Positions 29,053 through 37,155 of a DNA stretch of 64,000 nt are shown here, in pieces. The notes below the pieces were generated by a model that saw nothing but the letters and a program-made list of their open reading frames with translations, did no database searches and was not told where the DNA came from. Each line of letters opens with the position of its first letter. Positions within the stretch are counted from its first letter, which is position 1. The translations under genes were made by a program, and so were the position numbers. The DNA comes from CAWCQC01 sp963819905 (GTDB lineage Bacteria; Actinomycetota; Thermoleophilia; Gaiellales; Gaiellaceae). The stretch covers positions 291,454 through 355,453 of the forward strand of contig CAWFXP010000012.1 of NCBI GenBank assembly GCA_963819905.1, written 5' to 3'.

Positions 29053-29658
29053 TCATCGGTGAGCGATCACCGTATCGATGATCCCGTATTCCTTTGCTTC
29101 TTCGGACGTCATGAAGTAGTCGCGCTCCATGTCCTTCGACACCTTCTCGAGCTCCTGCCCGCTGTGCGCGGCGATGATCTCCTCCAGGCGACGCTTGATC
29201 GAGATGACCTCGCGCGCCTGGATCTCGATGTCGGTCGCCTGCCCCTGGAACCCGCTCGAGACCTGATGGATCAGGATCTTGGCATTCGGCAGCGACATGC
29301 GCTTCCCTTTCGCTCCGCCCGCGAGGAGCAACGCGCCCATGGACATCGCGATCCCGACGCAGATGGTCTGCACGTCCGGCTTGATGAACTGGATCGTGTC
29401 GTAGATCGCCAGGCCGGCGTAGACCGAGCCGCCGGGCGAGTTCACGTAGAGCGAGATGTCCTTGTCGGGCTCTTCCGACTCGAGGTGGAGCAGCTGGGCC
29501 ACGACCAGGTTCGCGATCTGGTCGTCGATCGGGGTACCGAGGAAGATGATCCGCTCGTTCAGAAGGCGCGAGTAGATGTCGAAGGCGCGCTCGCCGCGCG
29601 ACGTCTGCTCGATCACCATCGGGATCAGCGGGCTCATCCTCGGAGTGTCCATGCTCAT
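29053..29658 (-). CDS. clpP: ATP-dependent Clp protease proteolytic subunit
   Basis: Serine peptidase of 201 residues. Catalytic S106 is in GIAMSMGA and H131 in LIHQVSSG; the third residue (Asp) follows near 180. The N-terminal loop and head domain are typical. ATG at 29658 overlaps the tig stop (ATGA). Only one clpP is seen here, whereas many actinobacteria have two adjacent copies; a second could lie elsewhere. Confidence 0.97.
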   Translation of the reverse strand: MSMDTPRMSPLIPMVIEQTSRGERAFDIYSRLLNERIIFLGTPIDDQIANLVVAQLLHLESEEPDKDISLYVNSPGGSVYAGLAIYDTIQFIKPDVQTICVGIAMSMGALLLAGGAKGKRMSLPNAKILIHQVSSGFQGQATDIEIQAREVISIKRRLEEIIAAHSGQELEKVSKDMERDYFMTSEEAKEYGIIDTVIAHR

Positions 29659-31040
29659 CTCGCCTGCCCTTCCTCGCCGGGCGTCCATATCTTCATGGCG
29701 CTCCCACCCTTCTCCTTCTCCGGGGTCCACAGTTGGTCCCGTGCCTGCGCGAGCTCGACCGAGATCGGCTGAACACCGCCGGCGACGACGTCGAGCGCGT
29801 TCCGCAGGCGCAGGTCGCCCCGCAGCTGATCGAAGCCGCCCCGTTCGCGCATCGTCTCGATCGCCTCGTCGGGATCCTGATCGGCGGCAGCGGCCTCCTC
29901 GCGGATCAGGGCCTCGACCTCCTCGTCCGTGACCTCGATCTGCTCCTTGTCGGCGACCGCCTCGAGCACGAGCTCGCGCTTCACGGCGCGCTCGGCCTCG
30001 GCCCTGGCGTTCGCCTGGAGCGCCTCCGGCGTCTGACCGGTCATCGTCAGGTAGGCCTGCGGGTCGATCCCGCGCTGCTGGAGCGAGCGCACGAGCGCGC
30101 TCACGAGCGCAGCGGAGCGCCGCTCGACGAGCGGGTCGATCCCCTCGACCGTGGACGCCTCGGCGAGCGCGTCGAGGGCGTCCTCGCGAAAGCGCGCGTC
30201 GAGCTCGCCCGTCAGCTGCTCGCCGAGCTTCCCCTCGATATCCGTCCGGAGCTCCGCCAGCGTCTCGAACTCGCTGGCAGCCCTGGCAAGCTCGTCGTCG
30301 AGCTCCGGCAGGACCTTCTCCTTGATCTCCTTGACGGTGACCGTCACCGTCCCGTCCGGGGAGCCCTCGCCGAGCGCGAGCGAGACCTCCTTCGTGTCGC
30401 CCGCTTCCATTCCGGGAACGGCGGTCTCGAGCTCGTCGGCCAGATAGCCGGTGCCGAGCTCGACCACGTAGTCCCGGTGCTCGGACGGCTCGGCGCCCTG
30501 CTCCTGGGCGACGAGGTCGAGGACGACGGTGTCGCCCTCCGCGACCGGCCGGCCTTCCACCGGGACGAGCTCGGCGACCGAGTCGCGGATGCGCTCGAGC
30601 TCGGCGTCGATCACGTCGGAAGGGAGCTCCGGCTCGGGTCGCGGCACCTCGAGCGTCGTCCAGTCGGCGAGCTTCGGCTTCGGGGCGACCGGAACCGTGG
30701 CGACGAAGCTGAAGGTGTCGCCCTGAGCGGGCAGCGCATCCCATTCGACCTCGGGGCCGGCCACGGGCCGGACGCCTGCGGTCGTCGCGGCGTCCCAGAA
30801 CCAGCCCTCGATGTGGCCGCGAACAGCCTCCTCGGCGATTGCCTCCTTCCCGACCCGGGCGACGATCACCGGGATCGGCACCTTGCCCTTGCGGAAGCCG
30901 GGAACCTTGATCGATTCGGCCATGTCGGAGGCGGCGTGCTCGAGCGCGTGGCTCACCGCGTCCTCGGGCACCTCGATCTCGAGGCGGACCTTGCTGTCGG
31001 GAAGCTCGTCGACGGTCGTCTTCACGGACTGCCCATTCAA
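29655..31040 (-). CDS. tig: Trigger factor (ribosome-associated chaperone)
   Basis: Peptidyl-prolyl isomerase and chaperone at the ribosome exit, 461 residues. The N-terminal ribosome-binding domain has the signature loop VPGFRKGKVP. The FKBP-type domain (about 150-235, VVLDLVAQEQG ... GMEAGDTKEV) and a long helical C-terminal domain follow. First gene of the tig-clpP-clpX group. Its start is only 45 bases from the divergent RuBisCO-like gene, so the promoters must be tightly packed or leaderless. Confidence 0.96.
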   Translation of the reverse strand: MNGQSVKTTVDELPDSKVRLEIEVPEDAVSHALEHAASDMAESIKVPGFRKGKVPIPVIVARVGKEAIAEEAVRGHIEGWFWDAATTAGVRPVAGPEVEWDALPAQGDTFSFVATVPVAPKPKLADWTTLEVPRPEPELPSDVIDAELERIRDSVAELVPVEGRPVAEGDTVVLDLVAQEQGAEPSEHRDYVVELGTGYLADELETAVPGMEAGDTKEVSLALGEGSPDGTVTVTVKEIKEKVLPELDDELARAASEFETLAELRTDIEGKLGEQLTGELDARFREDALDALAEASTVEGIDPLVERRSAALVSALVRSLQQRGIDPQAYLTMTGQTPEALQANARAEAERAVKRELVLEAVADKEQIEVTDEEVEALIREEAAAADQDPDEAIETMRERGGFDQLRGDLRLRNALDVVAGGVQPISVELAQARDQLWTPEKEKGGSAMKIWTPGEEGQAR

Positions 31041-31085
31041 TCAGAACTGGGTTGGGCTGCCCGCCGGCCCCGTATGGTGTCGGCG

Positions 31086-32192
31086 ATGGGCGAGCGCGGC
31101 ATCGAGGCGGTCTACCGCCTGCACGTCGCGCGACCCGGCCTCGAGGCTCGGGTCGACGGCCTTCTGCTCGAGCAGACGGTCGAGGTGCCGCGAAGCGCGC
31201 TCACCGACGAGCGCGTGCGCGAGACCGCGGTCGGGCGGGTTCTCGCGGTCGAGCCCGACGAAGACGGCGCCTTCCGGGTCACGATCGAGCAGCCCGCGCA
31301 GACCGCCGCGTCCGACCCGGCGCAGCTCCTCAACGTCCTGTTCGGCAACTCCTCCCTCCAGCACGACGTCGAGCTCGTCGACCTGCGCGTGCCCGACGGG
31401 CTGGCGCGGTCGCTCGGCGGGCCGAGCTTCGGGCTCGCCGGGCTGCGACGGCTGGCGGGCGTCGAAGGCCGGGCGCTCACCTGCTCGACCGTCAAGCCGA
31501 TGGGGCTGCCCGCCGACGCGCTCGGGGCGCTCTGCCGAACCCTCGCCGTCGCCGGGATCGACGTCATCAAGGACGACCACGGGCTGGCCGATCACGAGTT
31601 CTGCCCGTTCGCCGATCGCGTCCAGGCCTGCCTGCGGGCGACGGCCGAGGCGGCGGACGCGACCGGCCGCCGGGCCGTCTACGTCCCGAACCTGATGGGG
31701 ACGCCGGGCGTCGTCGTGGAGCAGGCCCAGCTCGCGCAGGAGCTCGGCGCCGAGGCCGTCATGGTGGCGCCGATGCTCCTCGGGCTCCCGTTCCTGAACG
31801 AGCTCGTCCGGTCCCGGCTCGACGTCCCGGTGCTCGCGCACCCCGCGCTCGGCGGCGCGCAACGGATCTCGCCGCTCGCCCTCTTCGGCGTGCTCTATCC
31901 GCTCTACGGGGCCGATGCCGTCATCTTCACGAGCTTCGGCACCCGCTTCAGCCATACGCGCGAGGCGTGCGCGGCGCTCGCCGAGGAGCTCCGCAGCCCG
32001 AGAGCGGTGCGGCTGCCGGCGCTGCCCGTTCCCGCCGGCGGGATCGAGGTCGAGCACGTCGACGAGGCGCTCGACCTCTACGGTACGGAGACGATGCTCC
32101 TGATCGGCGGAAGCCTGCTCGTCGCCGGCGACGGCCTGCTCGAGCGGGCCCGCGAGTTCGTCGCCCGCGTCGAAGGGCATCGGGGTCCATGA
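31086..32192 (+). CDS. RuBisCO-like protein (form IV type)
   Basis: A 368-residue member of the RuBisCO large-chain superfamily. The order GGPSFGLAGLRRL, STVKPMGL (K137 at the position of RuBisCO K175), IDVIKDDHGL (K162, D163, D164 at the carbamylation site), VPVLAHPA and VPAGGIEV...MLLIGG matches the barrel. The E204 position is His, the loop-6 Lys (K334) is absent and Arg after the active-site His is replaced, so carboxylation is unlikely. Known relatives act as isomerases, decarboxylases or transcarboxylase/hydrolases on sugar acids or methylthioribulose phosphate. An alternative ATG lies at 31074. A truncated downstream frame overlaps its stop. Confidence 0.85.
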   Translation: MGERGIEAVYRLHVARPGLEARVDGLLLEQTVEVPRSALTDERVRETAVGRVLAVEPDEDGAFRVTIEQPAQTAASDPAQLLNVLFGNSSLQHDVELVDLRVPDGLARSLGGPSFGLAGLRRLAGVEGRALTCSTVKPMGLPADALGALCRTLAVAGIDVIKDDHGLADHEFCPFADRVQACLRATAEAADATGRRAVYVPNLMGTPGVVVEQAQLAQELGAEAVMVAPMLLGLPFLNELVRSRLDVPVLAHPALGGAQRISPLALFGVLYPLYGADAVIFTSFGTRFSHTREACAALAEELRSPRAVRLPALPVPAGGIEVEHVDEALDLYGTETMLLIGGSLLVAGDGLLERAREFVARVEGHRGP

Positions 32193-32320
32193 GCGCGCAC
32201 GTGCCGCAAACGGCGCCGTTTCGCTGGGAGGGCATCGAGGTCGCCGCGGGCGGCTACTCGTCGCTCGCGGGCCGGACAGGTCCGGCCCCTACGGGAGGCG
32301 CGAGCGGGCGGGCTTCGTAG
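32189..32320 (+). pseudogene. Short frame cut by a palindromic repeat (possible gene remnant)
   Basis: ATG at 32189 overlaps the stop of the RuBisCO-like gene (ATGA), a coupling signal, and the first 25 residues (MSAHVPQTAPFRWEGIEVAA) look like the start of a real, possibly cupin-like, protein. The frame then enters the palindromic repeat (GRTGPAPTGG) and stops at a TAG inside the second repeat unit after 43 codons. The simplest reading is that insertion or spread of the repeat removed the rest of the gene. The cupin suggestion is weak. Confidence 0.4.
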
Positions 32321-32340
32321 GGGCGGGACCTGTCCCGCCC
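32269..32340. repeat. Palindromic repeat pair, cluster 3
   Basis: Forward unit 32269-32293 and reverse unit 32316-32340, each 25 bases with the palindromic core GGACAGGTCC or GGACCTGTCC. The spacer is 22 bases, close to the 24 of cluster 1. Located between the RuBisCO-like gene region and tRNA-Leu. Confidence 0.8.
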
Positions 32341-32425
32341 TGGTCCCCCCGCAACGGCCGGGCGGCGGCGAGCTCGAGGCTCTGCGCGCCGACCCGCGCG
32401 CTTAAGAGATCGTGGCTCCTGCCGA

Positions 32426-32509
32426 TGCGGGCGAGAGGACTCGAACCTCCAAGGGCTTTCACCCAACGGGACCTAAACCCGCCGCGTCTGCCAGTTCCGC
32501 CACGCCCGC
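32426..32509 (-). tRNA. tRNA-Leu (UAG anticodon)
   Basis: An 84-base class II tRNA on the minus strand. The acceptor stem pairs GCGGGCG with CGCCCGC, the anticodon arm GCGGG-TTTAGGT-CCCGT gives anticodon UAG (reads CUA), and a long variable arm precedes the T arm GGAGGTTCGAGTCCTC. CCA is not encoded. Confidence 0.95.
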
Positions 32510-32553
32510 GTGCGGGAAGGATACTGCGGGGGTCTGGATAGACTCGGTCGCGG

Positions 32554-32625
32554 GGCCCCGTAGCTCAGCGGATAGAGCGGCAGACTTCGAATCTGCGGGC
32601 GGAGGTTCGACTCCTCCCGGGGCCA
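32554..32625 (+). tRNA. tRNA-Arg (UCG anticodon)
   Basis: A 72-base tRNA. The acceptor stem pairs GGCCCCG with CGGGGCC, the anticodon arm GCAGA-CTTCGAA-TCTGC gives UCG (reads CGA), and the T arm is GGAGGTTCGACTCCTCC. CCA is not encoded. Partial copies of its 3' half occur at 35815-35848 and 43564-43604, which suggests use as an integration site. Confidence 0.97.
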
Positions 32626-32665
32626 CTCGAACTACTGGCTCGCGCCCTTGGCGTAGAGTGCCGTT

Positions 32666-32839
32666 GTGCAGAGCTCCAATGGAGGCAAGCGAATCAATTG
32701 CGTGTGCGGCAAAGTGGTCGAGGGCAAGAACGACGACGAGCTCTGGGAGAAGGCCCAGGCGCACGTGGCCGCCGACCACCCGGACCTCGTTGGAAAGGTT
32801 TCGCGCGAAGACATCCTCGCGCAGGCCGAGGAGATCTAG
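32666..32839 (+). CDS. Small DUF1059-like protein
   Basis: A 57-residue frame starting with GTG at 32666 (MQSSNGGKRINCVCGKVVEG). The C-x-C-G near the start, the acidic DDELWEKAQAHVAADHPDL and the closing VSREDILAQAEEI fit the DUF1059 small-protein pattern, whose members are thought to bind a metal through Cys/His. It lies directly after tRNA-Arg. Its TAG shares the four bases CTAG with the stop of the convergent BTAD regulator. Confidence 0.7.
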   Translation: MQSSNGGKRINCVCGKVVEGKNDDELWEKAQAHVAADHPDLVGKVSREDILAQAEEI

Positions 32840-33600
32840 ACAGTTGTCGGCGTCCCGCCGAGCAGGCGTCGGTGGACGTCCTGGACGGCCGGGCTTGGCG
32901 CGACTCCAAGCTCGTCGCGGAGCATGACGCGCAGGCGGTCGTAGGCGCGAAGCGCCTCTGCAGCGTTCCCGCTTCGCTCGAGCGCCTCCATCAGGATCAT
33001 GTGGCCGGTCTCGCGGAACGGGGCCAGCTCGATCAGCTGTCGTGCGCAATCCGCAGCCTGAGGGAGCGTCGGCCCGCCCAGGCCGAGTCTCGCCGCTGCG
33101 AAGCACTCGAGCCCGCGCACACGAACGTCGTCGAGACGTCGACGCCAGTCGTCGAGCCAAGGACGGTCGTGGCCTCGGAGTAGCGGGCGGCTGGCGACGT
33201 GGTACGCGACCCCGGACGGGCCCCAGGCCTCGGCCCACTCGCCGGTCGCGACGTGCGACTCGGCCCGATGGAGCGCCTCGAGCGCGGCCTCGACGTCCAC
33301 AAAGGCGTCCGCCGGTAGCAGGAGCTCGATCTGCGCTCGGCCGGTCAGCAGCGGCCCGAGGACGCGGCGCAGCTTGGAGAGCAACACGCTGAGCCGAGGG
33401 TTGTGGTCGGGAGTCGCCTCCTCGCCGTAGACGGCGATCAGCAGCTCGTCGCGCTCGATCTGGCGGAGCCGGTTGAGCACGAGGTAGGCGAAGAGCAGCT
33501 GGCCCAAGGCTCCCGGCAGGGAGTCCTCGACCCGGTGTCCGTCGAACCGCACCACAAGCCGGCCGCAGAGCTGGATCCGCGTCTCACCCATCGGCGCCAT
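32836..33600 (-). CDS. BTAD-domain transcriptional regulator (SARP-like)
   Basis: A 254-residue protein. An N-terminal OmpR-type winged helix (about 8-95, IQLCGRLVVRFDGHRVEDSLPGA ... RLSVLLSKLRRVLG, shown here in parts) is followed by a bacterial transcriptional activator domain of TPR-like helices (about 100-250, ending RAYDRLRVMLRDELGVAPSP). This is the SARP/AfsR N-terminal build without the NB-ARC ATPase. It probably activates nearby genes; the NTF2-SBP56 genes start about 100 bases away in the opposite direction and are the best candidates. The target is inferred from position only. Confidence 0.85.
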   Translation of the reverse strand: MAPMGETRIQLCGRLVVRFDGHRVEDSLPGALGQLLFAYLVLNRLRQIERDELLIAVYGEEATPDHNPRLSVLLSKLRRVLGPLLTGRAQIELLLPADAFVDVEAALEALHRAESHVATGEWAEAWGPSGVAYHVASRPLLRGHDRPWLDDWRRRLDDVRVRGLECFAAARLGLGGPTLPQAADCARQLIELAPFRETGHMILMEALERSGNAAEALRAYDRLRVMLRDELGVAPSPAVQDVHRRLLGGTPTTV

Positions 33601-33708
33601 CCCACCAGCTTAGAAAGGTAGGCGAAAGGTAGGCGAAAAGACGGGCCGCGACTATCGCTTCATGAAGACAGGAGGAGCGATGGCACCAACGAGATGACAG
33701 GAGGAGCC

Positions 33709-34140
33709 ATGGGATCCAAGAACGTCGAGACCTACCGCGCAGGTCACGAAGCCTTCAACCGGCGCGACTTCGACGCGATGGTGAAGGAGTACGCCGAGAG
33801 CATCAGCTGGATCGACCAAGCCCGGGGCGTCACGTTCAGCACACCCCAGGAGTTCAAGGACGAGTTCCTCGAAGGATGGATCCAGGCCTCCTCGGACTGC
33901 CAGGTCACTCACGCCCGGTACACCGACGCCGGCGAGATCGTGGTGGCACGGTTCACCGGCCAGGGTACGAACGATGGCCCGCTCGGCCCCTTCCCGGCCA
34001 CCGGCAAGGAATGGACCCTGCCGATCTGCGAGATGTGGCACTTCGGCGCCGACGGTCGCGTCGTCGGTGGCGAGATCTACTACGACCAGGTCTCTCTGCT
34101 CACGCAGCTGGGGCTGCTGCCCGAGCCGTCCCCGGTATGA
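33709..34140 (+). CDS. NTF2/SnoaL-like protein
   Basis: A 143-residue NTF2-fold protein (SnoaL-like). It begins NVETYRAGHEAFNRRDFDAM, the usual first helices, and ends with the strand MWHFGADGRVVGGEIYYDQ. The fold often binds a small hydrophobic ligand, but no active site can be assigned. ATG 33709 is chosen because GGAGGAG lies 5-10 bases upstream. An almost identical GACAGGAGGAGC-ATGG segment 40 bases upstream starts a five-codon frame. Next gene is SBP56, about 70 bases on. Confidence 0.8.
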   Translation: MGSKNVETYRAGHEAFNRRDFDAMVKEYAESISWIDQARGVTFSTPQEFKDEFLEGWIQASSDCQVTHARYTDAGEIVVARFTGQGTNDGPLGPFPATGKEWTLPICEMWHFGADGRVVGGEIYYDQVSLLTQLGLLPEPSPV

Positions 34141-34209
34141 GCAGCGAAGTTCCCGACTGCTTGCGTGCTCTGGCCGCTCTGGCAGCGAACCTAGGCCAAG
34201 GAGGTCGAC

Positions 34210-35529
34210 ATGAACCAGAAACCCGCGTCGTTTTTCGCGTCGCCGCAGGAGGCGATGCAGGCGCCTCCGGAGGAGTTCCTCTACCTCGTGTGCCTGCACG
34301 TTGGCACGGGCGTCGAGAAGCCTGACTTCCTCGCCGTCCTCGACACCGAGCACGGCCGAATCGTTCACGAGACGCCGATGCCCAACATCGGCGACGAGCT
34401 CCACCACTTCGGCTGGAACCGCTGCAGCTCGGCTTGTCACGGGCCTGACCGCTCGCACCTGATCGTGCCCGGCTTCCGCTCGTCCCGCATCCACGTCATC
34501 AACGTCGCCGACGACCCGCGGAAGCCGCGGATCGAGAAGGTGATCGAACCGGACGAGGTCGTGCGCGAGACCGGCTACACACGGCCGCACACCGTGCACT
34601 GCATGCCCGGCAACAACATCGTCATCTCGATGCTCGGCGACGCCGACGGGAACGGCGCCGGCGGCTTCGCCGTGCTCGACGCGCAGACGTTCGAGCTCAA
34701 GGGCCGCTGGGAGAACGGCGGCGAGAAGCCCCCTTTCAACTACGACTTCTGGTACCAGCCGCGCAAGAACGCGCTTGTCTCGAGCGAGTGGGGGGAGCCG
34801 AACGCCTACGAGAAGGGCTTCGACCTCGACGACGTCACCACTGGACGCTACGGCAGCCGCCTGCACTTCTGGAACCTCGCCGAGCGACGCCTCGAGCAGA
34901 CGTTGAACCTCGGCGAGACGGGCCTCGTCCCGCTCGAGGTGCGCTGGCTGCACGACCCCGACGCCGACCAGGGCTTCGCAGGCGCGGCCCTGTCGAGCAC
35001 GATGTGGAACTTCCACCGCGACAACGGCAGCTGGAAGGCCAACCAGGTGATCGCGGTCGAGGGCGTCGAGCTGGAGGGCTGGCCGTTCCCGGTGCCCGGC
35101 CTCATCACCGACCTGGTCCTCTCCATGGACGACCGCTTCCTCTACTTCGCGAACTGGCTGCACGGCGACGTCCGGCAGTACGACGTCTCCGACCCGGCCA
35201 ACCCGAAGCTCACCGCACAGCTGTGGCTCGGAGGCGTCCTCGGCAAGCCGGACGATGCCGGGCGCGGTCTCAACGGCGGCCCCAACATGCTCCAACTCTC
35301 CTACGACGGGCGCCGCCTGTACGTCTCCAACTCGCTCTACTCGACCTGGGACAACCAGTTCTACCCGGGGATGCGCTCCTGGCTTCTGCGCATCGACTGC
35401 GACCCCGACGGCGGCATGGAGATCGACCCCGACTTCTTCGTCGACTTCCACGACCGCCCCGACGGTCCCGCGCGCGCACACGAGGTGCGCCTGCAGAACG
35501 GCGACTGCACCACGGAGATCTTCCAGTGA
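34210..35529 (+). CDS. SBP56-family protein (selenium-binding protein/methanethiol oxidase type)
   Basis: A 439-residue beta-propeller of the SBP56 family. In characterised bacteria this family is a copper-dependent methanethiol oxidase producing formaldehyde, H2S and H2O2. Visible hallmarks are GDELHHFGWNRCSSACHG, RPHTVHCMPG, the HFWNLAERRLEQTLNLG strand and the closing AHEVRLQNGDCTTEIFQ, with conserved His residues that can hold a metal. A strong AAGGAGG precedes the ATG. A small membrane-protein gene overlaps its stop. Enzyme activity is inferred from the family; some members are only known as selenium binders. Confidence 0.88.
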   Translation: MNQKPASFFASPQEAMQAPPEEFLYLVCLHVGTGVEKPDFLAVLDTEHGRIVHETPMPNIGDELHHFGWNRCSSACHGPDRSHLIVPGFRSSRIHVINVADDPRKPRIEKVIEPDEVVRETGYTRPHTVHCMPGNNIVISMLGDADGNGAGGFAVLDAQTFELKGRWENGGEKPPFNYDFWYQPRKNALVSSEWGEPNAYEKGFDLDDVTTGRYGSRLHFWNLAERRLEQTLNLGETGLVPLEVRWLHDPDADQGFAGAALSSTMWNFHRDNGSWKANQVIAVEGVELEGWPFPVPGLITDLVLSMDDRFLYFANWLHGDVRQYDVSDPANPKLTAQLWLGGVLGKPDDAGRGLNGGPNMLQLSYDGRRLYVSNSLYSTWDNQFYPGMRSWLLRIDCDPDGGMEIDPDFFVDFHDRPDGPARAHEVRLQNGDCTTEIFQ

Positions 35530-35702
35530 TCGTTGCCCACGTCATAGGTCTTCCCGTCGAGGAGAGCCTCGTGCTGCTCGCTCCTGCCGGCGCGGCGGCC
35601 GTGACCGCCGTCGCGATCGCCGCCCGCAACACGCTCGCCCGGCTCCGACGCCGGTGTCCAGGCGGGGCTCGGAGAGGAGACGCACCCGCTCCACCCCTCT
35701 GA
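35526..35702 (+). CDS. Small membrane protein, 58 residues
   Basis: GTG at 35526 overlaps the SBP56 stop (GTGA). The frame encodes MIVAHVIGLPVEESLVLLAP, then an Ala-rich hydrophobic helix and a basic C-terminus (RLRRRCPGG). Coupling and layout support a real gene. No family is recognised. Confidence 0.5.
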   Translation: MIVAHVIGLPVEESLVLLAPAGAAAVTAVAIAARNTLARLRRRCPGGARRGDAPAPPL

Positions 35703-35814
35703 GGTCTCGTTCCGAGGCACACGTCTAGTCGCGCTTCTTCTCGTCGAGACCGAAGTCCGACTACGGGTGCCTCGCCGTACGCGTGCGAAACGTCCTCTAC
35801 CGCGAAAACATGGC

Positions 35815-35848
35815 AATTTGCAGGTAGGTTTGATCCCTCCCGGGGCCA
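35815..35848 (+). repeat. Diverged tRNA-Arg 3'-half remnant (possible att site)
   Basis: The last 25 bases match the 3' end of tRNA-Arg(UCG) at about 21 positions, including 13 consecutive bases CTCCCGGGGCCA at the end. Similarity continues upstream with a two-base gap (AATTTGC against AATCTGC). The gap between genes here, 35703-36059, is otherwise empty of coding signs and locally AT-richer. Confidence 0.6.
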
Positions 35849-36059
35849 TCCCCATAATCTTCCTGCTTAGCGGCAAATCGCGTTCGCCCGCGGATGGCGT
35901 TAGCAGGTCGGGGGGCAACGGATTGGGCAACTGACCGGCCCTTCGTTGCGCTGCCTTCGGGCCCCGACGAGTTCGTCGGCTATACTCGTTACAGACGCTA
36001 CATTTGTCGGAACCCTCCGACGCGTGGTCGGCGTACATGATCGGAACGGGAGTTCTTCC

Positions 36060-36379
36060 ATGCCGAGCACGAGTGATGGCGGCGACAATCGTCCGAGCGA
36101 GTCCACCGTCCCCAAGACCGAGGTGCAGGGGATTTCGCTGACGGAGAGCCTCGGCAATCGGATCGTGGCCCTGGCGCAGCATCGTCAAGCAGCGTACGAG
36201 CAGGCGCGATGGCACCGTCGCGCGGGTCAGCTCGTTCCTGGATCGCTCGACCAGGAGATTGCCGAGAACAGCGTCCAGCTCAGACAGGCCCTTGAGCGCT
36301 ACACGGAAACGACCGGCGGCGGTTGCTCCACACGACGCCGCCGGAGCAGGTCGCCCGGGCGCTCCTCGCCGTCTCGTGA
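36060..36379 (+). pseudogene. Small hypothetical gene with a probable frameshift
   Basis: From ATG at 36060 the frame reads a polar start, then TESLGNRIVALAQHRQAAYE and ENSVQLRQALERYTET, which look like real helical protein. It then turns into Arg-rich shadow sequence. A second frame picks up sensible protein (RRLLHTTPPEQVARALLAVS) and stops at 36377-36379, overlapping the GTG of the next gene. A single indel near 36305-36325 would join both parts into about 106 residues. No family is recognised. Confidence 0.45.
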
Positions 36380-36561
36380 GGGTCGAGCGTGCGGAGGGGC
36401 CGACGCCGTTCGGCGGCGCGTACTCGGAGGCCGTCTTTCTCGACGACGGGACGGTCGTCATTACCGAGTACGCGGAGGACGGGACTCGCCTCGCGGAGAC
36501 GTGGGGCTCCACGACCGAGGCGGATCCGGCTCGCGATCGCGCGGACATCGCCGACGACTGA
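36376..36561 (+). CDS. Small acidic protein, 61 residues
   Basis: GTG at 36376 overlaps the stop of the preceding frame. The product starts RVERAEGPTPFGGAYSEA and goes on to alternating acidic strand sequence (VFLDDGTVVITEYAEDG). Similar small acidic proteins with a G-P-T-P-x-G-G start occur in actinobacteria without a known role; this resemblance is from memory and not checked. Confidence 0.55.
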   Translation: MRVERAEGPTPFGGAYSEAVFLDDGTVVITEYAEDGTRLAETWGSTTEADPARDRADIADD

Positions 36562-36647
36562 CCCGGACTCCGCCGCGGAGTCTCGCCGGACGGTCCGTTT
36601 TCACGGGGACGCGCGCGCTCCCGTGGCGTTTTGGATCGATCTTCCGC

Positions 36648-37040
36648 TCAGATCGGCCGACGGGCCGTCGGTTGAAGTCCTTCGCTTACCCATGCCTCCG
36701 CCTCGGCACGCTCGGCGTTCGCGAAGAGCTTCAGGTCGCCCGGAAAGGTCCAGCCAGCTCCTTTCAGGAACACGCGGAAGTGCTGCATGTCCGTCACGAC
36801 GGCGATGCGTTCGATATCCCGAAAGTTCGAGAGCCCGAGCTTGGCGTCCTCGAAGACCGCCGATGCGGAGTGTGCCACTAACCGGTCGCCGAGCACGTGG
36901 AGGAGGCGGATCTTCGGGTGGCTCGCGAGAGCTCGCTCCACCGCCGGCGCAACGATGTCCGTGTAGTCCTCGAGCGTTACGTTGCCGACGGCCTCGATGC
37001 CGATGACTCGGTCTGGAAGGCCTTCGATCAGCTCGATCAT
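36648..37040 (-). CDS. SpoIIAA/STAS-like protein
   Basis: A 130-residue protein with the SpoIIAA-like (STAS-related) pattern: MIELIEGLPDRVIGIEAVG, VTLEDYTDIVAPAVERAL, then a beta strand RLLHVLG, IERIAVVTDMQHFRVFLKG and a final helix with EAEAWVSEGL. Proteins of this type bind lipids or act as phospho-switches in regulatory cascades; the function here is unknown. It stands alone on the minus strand. Confidence 0.75.
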   Translation of the reverse strand: MIELIEGLPDRVIGIEAVGNVTLEDYTDIVAPAVERALASHPKIRLLHVLGDRLVAHSASAVFEDAKLGLSNFRDIERIAVVTDMQHFRVFLKGAGWTFPGDLKLFANAERAEAEAWVSEGLQPTARRPI

Positions 37041-37155
37041 GTTGGTCGTTGCGAGTCGGCCGTCGCCGGGCTCTTGACGCTCGGCGCCACGGGCCGGCGA
37101 AGGACCATATCCGGTCTCGACGACTCACCCGTGGTCAGGTTCGGAGCTCACCGCC

